From positions 5,300,001 through 5,364,000 of the forward strand of contig JACJDG010000003.1 in assembly GCA_016432725.1 (NCBI GenBank): a stretch of DNA of 64,000 nucleotides. The letters run 5' to 3'. Positions within the stretch are counted from its first letter, which is position 1; every line of letters begins with the position of its first letter. Under the pieces are notes generated by a model that was not told the origin of the DNA, did no database searches, and saw only the letters and a list, made by a program, of their open reading frames with translations. The position numbers were made by a program, and so were the translations under genes. Positions 38,824 through 45,320 of this stretch are shown in pieces. The DNA is from Streptomyces sp. DHE7-1. GTDB taxonomy: Bacteria > Actinomycetota > Actinomycetes > Streptomycetales > Streptomycetaceae.

Positions 38824-39911
38824 GTGTATTGATCACGAGCGTTGTTAACGGTGCCGGGTCTTGATCATGGCGAAGACCTCCGGTGTGGTGGAGGTGTCTA
38901 GGCTCCACACCGCACACGGAGGTCTTCGTGTCCCACCGTAATGCCCGGCTGACCGTTCACGGCAGGCGGATCCTGGTCGAACGCGTTCTCACGGGCCGGC
39001 CGGTCGCGCATGTCGCGGCCGAGATGGGGATATCCCGTCCCACCGCCCACAAATGGGTCCGCCGCTGGCGGACCGAAGGCGACGCGGGCCTCGCCGACCG
39101 TTCCAGTCGGCCCCGAACCACCCCGCACCGCACGTCCTCAGCCACCGAAGCACGTGTCTGCCACCTGCGGACCAGCCGCAAGCTCGGCCCGGCCAGGATC
39201 GGCCCGATCCTGGGCCTTCCCGCCTCGACCGTGCACCGGGTCCTGGTCCGCCACGGCCTGAACCGTCTGGCCTGGCTGGACCGGCCCACCGGCGAGCCGA
39301 TCCGCCGCTATGAGCGGGCCCGGCCAGGCGAGCTGGTCCACGTCGACATCAAGAAGCTGGGCAACATCCCCGACGGCGGCGGCCACAAGGTCATGGACCG
39401 CCGCCAGGCGATGGACAACAAACTCGCCACCACCGACCGCCGCCGCAGCTGCAAGCCGGTGATCGGCTACTCGTTCGTCCACTCCGCCGTCGACGACCAC
39501 TCCCGCCTGGCCTACAGCGAGGTCCTCACCGACGAGCGCAAAGAGACCGCCGCCGGCTTCTGGCAGCGGGCGAACGCCTTCTTCGCCGCCCACGGCATCA
39601 CCGTCGAACGCGTCCTGACCGACAACGGCTCCTGCTACAAATCAAGACTGTTCACCCAGACGCTGGCCACGGCCGGCATCACCCACAAGAAGATCAGGCC
39701 CTACCGGCCGCAGACCAACGGCAAAGTCGAACGCTTCAACCGCATCCTGCTCGACGAATGGGCCTACCAGCGGCCCTACACCTCGAACACCGAGCGGACA
39801 GCGGCACTGGCAGACTTCCTCCACACCTACAACCACCACCGCTGCCACACCGCACTGGGCGGACACCCGCCCATCAGCCGCGTCAACAACCCTGCGGGTC
39901 AATACACCTAG
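38820..39911 (+). mobile_element. IS481-family insertion sequence, intact
   Basis: Terminal repeats GTGTATTGA (from 38824) and TCAATACAC (ending 39907) are exact reverse complements. CTAG lies on both sides (38820-38823 and 39908-39911), consistent with a 4-bp target duplication. The body is 1,084 bp with one transposase gene filling most of it. It inserted directly at the CTAG that bounds miniature element A. It looks complete and potentially mobile. Confidence 0.88.
38928..39911 (+). CDS. IS481-family DDE transposase
   Basis: 327 aa from GTG 38928, with RBS ACGGAGG. N-terminal HTH: RLTVHGRRILVERVLTGRPVAHVAAEMGISRPTAHKWVRRWR. The catalytic core is rve-like, with the first Asp in VHVDIKKLG, a VDDHSRLAYSEVL segment, the second Asp in VLTDNGSCYKS and the Glu in YRPQTNGKVERFNRILLDEW. 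It ends NNPAGQYT, and its TAG stop lies in the right-hand CTAG target site, so the gene's last codon depends on the insertion site. A hairpin (CCTCCGGTGTG...CACACCG...GGAGG) sits just before the start codon and may limit expression. Confidence 0.93.
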   Translation: MSHRNARLTVHGRRILVERVLTGRPVAHVAAEMGISRPTAHKWVRRWRTEGDAGLADRSSRPRTTPHRTSSATEARVCHLRTSRKLGPARIGPILGLPASTVHRVLVRHGLNRLAWLDRPTGEPIRRYERARPGELVHVDIKKLGNIPDGGGHKVMDRRQAMDNKLATTDRRRSCKPVIGYSFVHSAVDDHSRLAYSEVLTDERKETAAGFWQRANAFFAAHGITVERVLTDNGSCYKSRLFTQTLATAGITHKKIRPYRPQTNGKVERFNRILLDEWAYQRPYTSNTERTAALADFLHTYNHHRCHTALGGHPPISRVNNPAGQYT

Positions 39912-39934
39912 GCACCGTTGCCCGCCACGGGCGT

Positions 39935-39962
39935 GTCCAGGGGCGGCAGGCGCTCCCTGGAC
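39935..39962. terminator. Hairpin between the IS and element B
   Basis: GTCCAGGG (39935-39942) and CCCTGGAC (39955-39962) pair perfectly over a 12-nt loop. This 57-bp stretch (39912-39968) is the only non-mobile DNA left between the IS and element B. It may be the original terminator of icmA or of the convergent TetR gene. Confidence 0.5.
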
Positions 39963-39968
39963 CCCGGC

Positions 39969-40147
39969 TTAGGGCCTGTCTGACAATTCCCGTCTGCCGC
40001 GCGACGCCATGCACGCCCTCTCACCGCGCCGGCCCCGGACCCGAGTACGTCCAGTACGAGGGTCCGAGTCCGACACGGCGAGAGCACGCGCCTGACGCCG
40101 CGCGGCCGCCCTGCGGGCGACGACGCGAATTGTCAGACAGGCCCTAG
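39969..40147. repeat. Miniature inverted-repeat element B (171-bp body)
   Basis: GGCCTGTCTGACAATTC follows TTAG (39969-39972), and its exact reverse complement precedes CTAG (40144-40147): 17-bp perfect terminal repeats and a nearly matching 4-bp target (T/C difference). The interior is related to element A. The right CTAG forms the TAG stop of the TetR gene read on the minus strand. There is no internal gene, so mobilisation would need a transposase in trans. Confidence 0.8.
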
Positions 40148-40776
40148 GCCGCCCCGCCGCCCGGCTGGGCGGTCAGGCCGAGGAGCAGTACCCGGGTGAA
40201 GCTGCGCACCCAGGCCTCGTCGGCCGGCTTGCCGCTCACCAGGGTTCGGTGGACCACCGCGCCCGCCACCATGTCGAAGATCAGGTCCACCGTGCGGGAC
40301 GACTCCGCCGGGTCCGGTTCCGGCGGGAGTTCGCCGCGGCGCTGGGCCCGGGCACGGCCCTCCAGGACCAGGCGCATCTGCCGGTCCACGATCGAGGCGC
40401 GGATCCGCTCGCGCAGGGCGTCGTCGCGGGTCGCCTCCGCGACCACCGCCATCAGGCCACTTCTGGCCTCCGGACGGGCCAGGATCGCCGCGAACTGGAG
40501 CACCACGCCCTCGATGTCGGCGGCCAGACTGCCGCGGTCGGGCAGTTCGAGCTCGTCGAACAGCTCCGCGACCGCGTCCACCACCAGTTCGTGCTTGCCC
40601 GCCCAGCGTCGGTAGAGCGTCGTCTTCGCGACCCCGGCCCGCGTGGCCACGTCGCTCAGGGTCAGCCCTGACCAGCCGAGTTCCACCAGAGCGTCCCGAG
40701 TGGCGGCCAGGATCGCGGCGTCCGCGGCGGCGCTGCGCGGACGTCCGGTACGGCTGGCGGGGTGGCGGCTCTGCAT
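40144..40776 (-). CDS. TetR-family transcriptional regulator
   Basis: 210 aa from ATG 40776 (MQSRHPASRTGRPRSAAADAAIL). The HTH is ELGWSGLTLSDVATRAGVAKTTLYRRWAGKHELVVDAVAELF, the classic TetR recognition helix. The C-terminal ligand domain (YTRE-type regulators of the TetR_C_11/16 type) includes RPEARSGLMAVVAEATRDDALRERIRASIVDRQ. It is divergent from the thioredoxin-TPR gene, with a good TetR-type operator in the 209-bp gap. The last codon TAG comes from the CTAG at which element B ends. Confidence 0.9.
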   Translation of the reverse strand: MQSRHPASRTGRPRSAAADAAILAATRDALVELGWSGLTLSDVATRAGVAKTTLYRRWAGKHELVVDAVAELFDELELPDRGSLAADIEGVVLQFAAILARPEARSGLMAVVAEATRDDALRERIRASIVDRQMRLVLEGRARAQRRGELPPEPDPAESSRTVDLIFDMVAGAVVHRTLVSGKPADEAWVRSFTRVLLLGLTAQPGGGAA

Positions 40777-40859
40777 GCGTCGACCATAACCGGCGGAATA
40801 CGTGCGGTCGTGAGGGAGATCACCGGAGAGTGGTGTCGCGGCACCCCCGCGTGGCATTA

Positions 40860-40876
40860 CGCTACGGGTCGTAGCG
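40860..40876. promoter_or_regulatory. TetR-type operator in the divergent intergenic region
   Basis: CGCTACG-GGT-CGTAGCG (40860-40876) has perfect 7-bp arms with a 3-bp centre, the usual form of a TetR operator. It lies 84 bp upstream of the tetR start and 110 bp upstream of the thioredoxin-TPR start, so the regulator could control both. Confidence 0.65.
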
Positions 40877-40985
40877 AAAGCTCGTGCGGACGTACACGGG
40901 CGACGACCACCGGCGTGGGGTGGGGACCCGGCGCCAGCCACATCGCTTTTTTTCTTCACGCGCCGAGACGGGGGAGGATAGACGC

Positions 40986-41957
40986 ATGCAGCCACGGAAC
41001 ATGTCCATGAGCGGCGTCGTCGACCTCGCCGCCGTGAAGGCGGCCCAGGAGGCCAAGGCCAAGGCCGAGCAGACGCGCGCCGAAGCCGCCCGGCAGGGCG
41101 GCGCGGGGGCCGTATCACCGGCCGACCTCGTCATCGACGTCGATGAGGCGGGATTCGAGCGGGACGTCCTGCAACGGTCCGCCGAAGTACCGGTCGTCAT
41201 CGACTTCTGGGCCGAGTGGTGTCAGCCCTGCAAGCAGCTGAGCCCGGTCCTGGAGCGACTGGCCGTCGAGTACAACGGGCGCGTCGTGCTCGCCAAGATC
41301 GACGTCGACGCCAACCAGATGCTGATGCAGCAGTTCGGGGTCCAGGGGATTCCGGCCGTCTTCGCCGTCGTCGCGGGGCAGGCCCTGCCCCTCTTCCAGG
41401 GCGCGGCCGGCGAGCAGCAGATCCGGGAGACCCTGGACCAGCTCGTGCAGGTCGCCGAGCAGCGCTTCGGGCTGACCGGCCTGACCGTCGACCCGGACGC
41501 CGAGCCGGGCGGCGCCGCGCCGCAGGAGGTGCCGGCCGGACCGCACGACGCCCTCCTCGAGGCCGCCGTGCAGGCGCTGGACGCGGGGGACCTGGACGGG
41601 GCCGTCCAGGCGTACCGGAACGTACTGAGCGACGACCCGGGCAACATGGAGGCCAAACTGGGCCTCGCGCAGGCGGAGTTGCTGCAGCGGGTGCAGGGCA
41701 TGGACCCGCAGCGGGTGCGTGAGGAGGCCGCCGGGAAGCCGGGCGACGCGGACGCGCAGATCGCGGCCGCCGACCTGGACCTGGTGGGCGGTCATGTCGA
41801 CGACGCCTTCGGGCGGCTGATCGACACCGTGCGGCGCACGGTGGGTGACGACCGGGACGCGGTACGGCGCCGGCTGCTGGAGCTGTTCGAGGTCGTGGGG
41901 CCGGAGGACCCCCGTGTGGTCGGGGCCCGACGGGCCCTCGCCCGGGCTCTGTTCTGA
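40986..41957 (+). CDS. Thioredoxin-TPR co-chaperone (CnoX/YbbN-like)
   Basis: 323 aa from ATG 40986, RBS GGGGGAGGA. The thioredoxin domain (residues about 45-160) keeps the active site WAEWCQPCKQ and the cis-Pro loop VQGIPAVFAVV. After an acidic Pro/Gly linker come TPR-like helices (HDALLEAAVQALDAGDLDGAVQAYRNVLSDDPGNMEAKLGLAQAELL). This is the YbbN/CnoX architecture: a holdase that hands oxidised or unfolded clients to GroEL or DnaK. The active C-x-x-C suggests it can also do thiol exchange. Probably TetR-controlled. Confidence 0.9.
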   Translation: MQPRNMSMSGVVDLAAVKAAQEAKAKAEQTRAEAARQGGAGAVSPADLVIDVDEAGFERDVLQRSAEVPVVIDFWAEWCQPCKQLSPVLERLAVEYNGRVVLAKIDVDANQMLMQQFGVQGIPAVFAVVAGQALPLFQGAAGEQQIRETLDQLVQVAEQRFGLTGLTVDPDAEPGGAAPQEVPAGPHDALLEAAVQALDAGDLDGAVQAYRNVLSDDPGNMEAKLGLAQAELLQRVQGMDPQRVREEAAGKPGDADAQIAAADLDLVGGHVDDAFGRLIDTVRRTVGDDRDAVRRRLLELFEVVGPEDPRVVGARRALARALF

Positions 41958-42019
41958 CCAGTCGCTAAACACCACGGCATGTGATGCCGGAGTGAAAAAT
42001 TTGCCTACGAGGCGTCAGG

Positions 42020-42057
42020 GCGGCCGCACTTTGCCAAAACTTGGCAATTGCGGCCGC
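42020..42057 (+). terminator. Nested hairpin downstream of the thioredoxin-TPR gene
   Basis: An outer stem GCGGCCGCA/TGCGGCCGC and an inner stem TTGCCA/TGGCAA lie in one 38-nt fold (42020-42057), about 60 nt after the stop. It is a strong intrinsic-terminator candidate. Confidence 0.65.
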
Positions 42058-42078
42058 TGTTACTCGGAGTAAATCCCC

Positions 42079-42116
42079 GCCGTTGATCTGTCTGGTTTCG
42101 TCCAAGGATCAACGGC
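42079..42116. terminator. Second inverted repeat in the 42-kb intergenic region
   Basis: GCCGTTGATC (42079-42088) and GATCAACGGC (42107-42116), 10-bp perfect arms with an 18-nt loop, follow the nested hairpin by 21 nt. It may back up termination, or it may be a protein-binding site. Confidence 0.5.
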
Positions 42117-42186
42117 TTTGCTCTGCCCCTGACTGACACCCAGCGTCGCCCTTCGAGACCGCTGGGTCGTTGTTCGGTTATCCGGC

Positions 42187-42204
42187 CGTTACTAGCCAGT
42201 AACG
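42187..42204. promoter_or_regulatory. Operator-like inverted repeat upstream of the DUF6230 gene
   Basis: CGTTACT-AGCC-AGTAACG (42187-42204), 7-bp perfect arms, 375 nt before the DUF6230 start codon. The TTACT...AGTAA form is typical of TetR/GntR-type sites. It lies at the upstream end of a long leader, where a promoter would be expected. Confidence 0.5.
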
Positions 42205-42578
42205 AACCCCTTGTGTCCGGGCCGAGAATGCACCACGATCGGCGACGCTCGGTCCATTCCCGCACCCCCGGCAGCCGGTCGGGTCGAGGGAGACTCTGGG
42301 TCCCCACCGAGCAGAGCCGGCGGCAGTGGCGCCGGCTCTTGGGCAGGGGGGTCTTCGCCGCACGGCGAAGCCTGTCCAGAAGGTTGTGCGTGATGCGTGT
42401 CAGGCGCGACCAGTGGTTGTCGCTCGGGGGTGATCGCCGGTGGTTCGGGCGCGGTTCGTGCCTGATGAGTACAGGCGCTCTCCTTTCCGAGGACGTAGCA
42501 CTTCTCCCATCCCTGCCTGGCTGAGCCGCCGATTGGGGCGAGTCGGGCCAGGAGATGTACGTCCGAGAAGGAGGAAAT
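42205..42578 (+). other. Long structured 5' region of the DUF6230 gene, no gene seen
   Basis: This 374-bp stretch has no credible open frame. It holds several strong hairpins: AGAGCCGGC...GCCGGCTCT near 42310-42335 and CTTCGCCG-CA-CGGCGAAG at about 42353-42370. It ends with the very strong RBS GAAGGAGGA at 42567-42575. It could be a long leader with a cis-acting element or hold an unrecognised small RNA; no known riboswitch class was recognised. Confidence 0.4.
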
Positions 42579-43232
42579 ATGGAGTCCCAGGTGCGTGGCG
42601 GGACCAGATGGAAGCGGTTCGCTGTGGTCATGGTGCCCAGCGTCGCCGCCACGGCAGCGATAGGTGTCGCCCTCGCGCAGGGTGCTCTCGCTGCTTCGTT
42701 CAGCGTTTCGGGGCAGTCGTTCAAGGTGACGGCGAAGTCCCTCCACGGTGAGGGCTTCGCCCAGTACGGTGCGCTCGACCAGGGCTACACCATGACCGGG
42801 CAGAAGGCGCTTCACCCGGTCGCGGTCTCGGCCTTCAAGTCCGCCACCATCCAGAAGATGTGTCAGTCGGTCGTCACCCCGGACCTCCCGGTCATCGGTG
42901 ACGTGACGCTCCGCCTCGAGGCGGGCGACAGCTCCGACAAGGACAAGCAGGTCCAGGCCGACCGTCTGTACATCGACGTCGAGGACCTGCAGACCGACGC
43001 CGTCTTCCACAACATCGACATCGGTGTTGCCGCCAAGGACGCCAGCAAGGGTCCGGGCATGAAGGGCAACGGCGAGCAGGCCAACCCGTTCGGCTTCGCC
43101 CAGCAGGCGGACTCGGCGGACCTGACCGACGTGAAGCAGACGGCGTGGGCGACCACCGCCGGAACCTTCAAGCTCAGTGGTCTGCACATGTCGCTGCACA
43201 AGGGCAGTGGCGCAAAGATCGAGTGCTACTAG
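42579..43232 (+). CDS. DUF6230 secreted protein
   Basis: 217 aa from ATG 42579, with a strong RBS. A signal-anchor helix (FAVVMVPSVAATAAIGVALAQGALAASF) with a likely cleavage after ALA is followed by a beta-rich domain: SFSVSGQSFKVTAKSLHGEGFAQYGALD, CQSVVTPDLPVIGDVTLRLEAG, LYIDVEDLQTDAVFHNIDIGVAAKDA and FKLSGLHMSLHKG. It is a recognised Streptomyces family (DUF6230; older annotations say cholesterol esterase, with no catalytic motif here to support that). It precedes its usual DUF6114 partner. Probably on the cell surface. Confidence 0.88.
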   Translation: MESQVRGGTRWKRFAVVMVPSVAATAAIGVALAQGALAASFSVSGQSFKVTAKSLHGEGFAQYGALDQGYTMTGQKALHPVAVSAFKSATIQKMCQSVVTPDLPVIGDVTLRLEAGDSSDKDKQVQADRLYIDVEDLQTDAVFHNIDIGVAAKDASKGPGMKGNGEQANPFGFAQQADSADLTDVKQTAWATTAGTFKLSGLHMSLHKGSGAKIECY

Positions 43233-43241
43233 GCACTCACT

Positions 43242-43276
43242 GACGGGCGGGGGAGCCGACGGCGCCCCCGCCCGTC
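43242..43276 (+). terminator. Hairpin between the DUF6230 and DUF6114 genes
   Basis: GACGGGCGGGGG (43242-43253) and CCCCCGCCCGTC (43265-43276), 12 perfect pairs, loop of 11 nt, 10 nt after the DUF6230 stop. It may reduce downstream expression or protect the 3' end of the DUF6230 mRNA. Confidence 0.7.
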
Positions 43277-43349
43277 CACACTCCGGCCGCGTTTTCACAG
43301 GCGGCACACATCACCACCACAGCAACGCCGCACCAGGGAGCTGTTTTCC

Positions 43350-43907
43350 ATGAGCGCCGAGACTCCTGCCGCCGACCCCGGTCAGTTCACCCACCGGAGG
43401 CTGCAGTTCCGCGCCTGGCGGGGCACCCGGCCGTTCTGGGCCGGCCTCCTCGTCTTGCTCAGCGGCTTTCCGATCATGTACTTCCCGTACGCGCATCTCC
43501 AGGTCGGTCATCTGACCCTGGCGATGTCGACGACCGCGGGAGCCGGGTCGCTGATCATCGGCGTGTTGCTCGTCGTACTCGGCGTCAGCCTCTGGTTCCA
43601 GAAGCACGTACGGACCTTCGCGGGCGTCGCCGCGATCCTGCTCGGGCTGGTGTCCCTGCCCGTGTCCAACTTCGGCGGCTTCATCGTCGGCTTCCTGCTC
43701 GCCCTCGTCGGCGGTGCGATGGCCGTGTCGTGGGCACCGGGCGTCCCGGCCGGGCCGGAGAGCGCGGAGGAGACCGGCGCGGGGCAGGCGGCCGCTTCCG
43801 GGTCCTGGCTGGACAAGGGCCCGGGTGCGGGCACCGTGAGCGAGTCGAACGACCTGTCAGGAACGAGCCCGGCCAACGGGGCGAACGGGAGGCACAGTGC
43901 CGGCTGA
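43350..43907 (+). CDS. DUF6114 membrane protein
   Basis: 185 aa from ATG 43350. A short cytoplasmic N-terminus (RRLQFRAWRGTRPFW) leads into four hydrophobic segments: AGLLVLLSGFPIMYF, STTAGAGSLIIGVLLVVLGVSLWF, FAGVAAILLGLVSLPVSNFG and FIVGFLLALVGGAMAVSW. A polar Gly/Ser tail follows. It is the usual partner of DUF6230. Its last 11 nt overlap the start of the next gene, so the two are translated together. Confidence 0.88.
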   Translation: MSAETPAADPGQFTHRRLQFRAWRGTRPFWAGLLVLLSGFPIMYFPYAHLQVGHLTLAMSTTAGAGSLIIGVLLVVLGVSLWFQKHVRTFAGVAAILLGLVSLPVSNFGGFIVGFLLALVGGAMAVSWAPGVPAGPESAEETGAGQAAASGSWLDKGPGAGTVSESNDLSGTSPANGANGRHSAG

Positions 43908-45222
43908 CGAGGTGACCCACGGGGCCGATGTGGACGGGTCCCGTGCGAGAACCGGTCCCCGCCACGCGGCACCCAGGCGGCCGCTGTTCACCAGGTTCCA
44001 CATGCCCGCCGGCAAGGCGATCGCCTCCGTGGCGATGCCCACCGCCGTCATCGTGGGCATGGGCTTCACATCGACGCTCGCCCTCGCCGACAACAACGGC
44101 GGGACGACGTCGAACAGCCAGAAGGCCGCGGAGTACAAGGACTGCGTAGACGCGCTCAAGGACTCCGGGAAGGCCTCGGACTCGCCCTCGCCGTCCGCGA
44201 GCGAGTCCACGGACACGGCGACGCCGACCCCCACGGCGTCCACCGGGGCCACGGACAAGCAGGACTCGGGCAAGACCTCCTCGTCGGATTCAGGTTCCGA
44301 CGAGAAGGCCACGCCCGCGCCCACGGCGACGTCCGGTTCCTCCGACCCGGGTTCGGGCTCCGGTTCCGGCTCCGGCTCCGGTGGTGACACGGCGACGCCG
44401 TCGCCGTCGGCGAGCACGAGCAGCGGAGGAGTGCTGGGCACCCTCGGCGACACGCTCGGCGACATCCTCACCGGCGGCAAGACGGACTCCGGCACGTCCG
44501 CGAGCCCGGAGCCGTCCGCGTCGCCGTCGTCCGGCTCCACCGCCGGGGCCGGCACGACCGGCACGGTCAAGGACACGGTCGAGAAGACCACCAAGACCGT
44601 CACGGACACCGTCAAGGACACCACCGACACCGTCAAGGACACCACCGACAAGGTCTCCAAGACGGCCGAGGACACCACGCAGGCGGTCAAGGACGCGGCC
44701 GAGTCGGCCACGCCCAGCCCGTCCGCGAGCTCCACGACGTCCCCCGACGACTGTCCGGCCGCCACCGACGCCGAGGGCGGGGTCGACAACAAGGTGCCGG
44801 TGGCCGACGACCCCTGGTACCTGGACGCCAGCTCGCTGACGCTGAGGGGCGCCGACTACAAGGGCATCGTCGAGGTCAGGACCGCCAACGGCACCACCAA
44901 GAAGGTGCTCAAGTTCGTCATCTCGGACGGCACGGAGATCGGCGACCTGCACCAGACGGTGAAGGACAAGCAGGCCGGCAAGACGTACCACGTGCAGGCG
45001 GCCAAGGGCTCGAAGTCCACCATCACCGGTGGTGACACGGTGATGTACACCGAGAGCATCTCCGGCAACCTGCTGGGGCTGATCCCGCTCACGTTCAGCC
45101 CGGACAGCCCGCCGCCGCTGAACATCCCGCTGATCTACATGACCAAGGTCCACGTGGTCCAGGCGGCCCAGTTCGGCGGCAACCTGCACGTGCCCGGCAT
45201 GCACGTGTACAGCACCGACTGA
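43897..45222 (+). CDS. Secreted repeat protein of the DUF6230/DUF6114 module
   Basis: 441 aa from GTG 43897. After a basic N-terminus a hydrophobic segment (AIASVAMPTAVIVGMGFTSTLALA) ends in ALA|DN, a good signal peptide. Residues about 80-290 are low complexity: Ser/Thr/Pro/Ala/Asp, SGSGSGSG, and degenerate repeats of KDTTDTVKDTTDKV type that should form an amphipathic helical stalk. The last 160 residues are a beta-rich domain (DPWYLDASSLTLRGADYKGIVEV, TGGDTVMYTESISGNLLGLIPLTF, IYMTKVHVVQAAQFGGNLHVPGMHVYSTD), similar in style to DUF6230. Probably a surface protein displayed on a stalk. Confidence 0.8.
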   Translation: MPADEVTHGADVDGSRARTGPRHAAPRRPLFTRFHMPAGKAIASVAMPTAVIVGMGFTSTLALADNNGGTTSNSQKAAEYKDCVDALKDSGKASDSPSPSASESTDTATPTPTASTGATDKQDSGKTSSSDSGSDEKATPAPTATSGSSDPGSGSGSGSGSGGDTATPSPSASTSSGGVLGTLGDTLGDILTGGKTDSGTSASPEPSASPSSGSTAGAGTTGTVKDTVEKTTKTVTDTVKDTTDTVKDTTDKVSKTAEDTTQAVKDAAESATPSPSASSTTSPDDCPAATDAEGGVDNKVPVADDPWYLDASSLTLRGADYKGIVEVRTANGTTKKVLKFVISDGTEIGDLHQTVKDKQAGKTYHVQAAKGSKSTITGGDTVMYTESISGNLLGLIPLTFSPDSPPPLNIPLIYMTKVHVVQAAQFGGNLHVPGMHVYSTD

Positions 45223-45260
45223 GCCCGCGCACAAGCCCGTTCGGGAGCCGCGCACAGAGC

Positions 45261-45294
45261 TGAGGGCGCCCCTGCCACAGGGGGCGCCCTCAGT
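45261..45294. terminator. Bidirectional terminator between the surface module and pyk
   Basis: CTGAGGGCGCCCCT (45261-45274) and AGGGGGCGCCCTCAG (45280-45294) around GCCAC. One arm has four C against five G in the other, so a base may be missing here as in the genes. It separates two convergent transcripts. Confidence 0.8.
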
Positions 45295-45320
45295 GCGTGC
45301 CGGGGTCCGCGGCGGCCCGG

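Noticed and set aside
42205..42578. Known riboswitch in the DUF6230 leader
   Set aside because: Hairpins are present, but no conserved core of a riboswitch class I know (TPP, cobalamin, SAM, ydaO, FMN) was found.
44170..44750. Repeats in the stalk protein gene as tandem-repeat DNA element or CRISPR
   Set aside because: The repeats are in frame, degenerate and encode Lys-Asp-Thr-Thr units. Spacing is irregular and there are no unique spacers of constant length.
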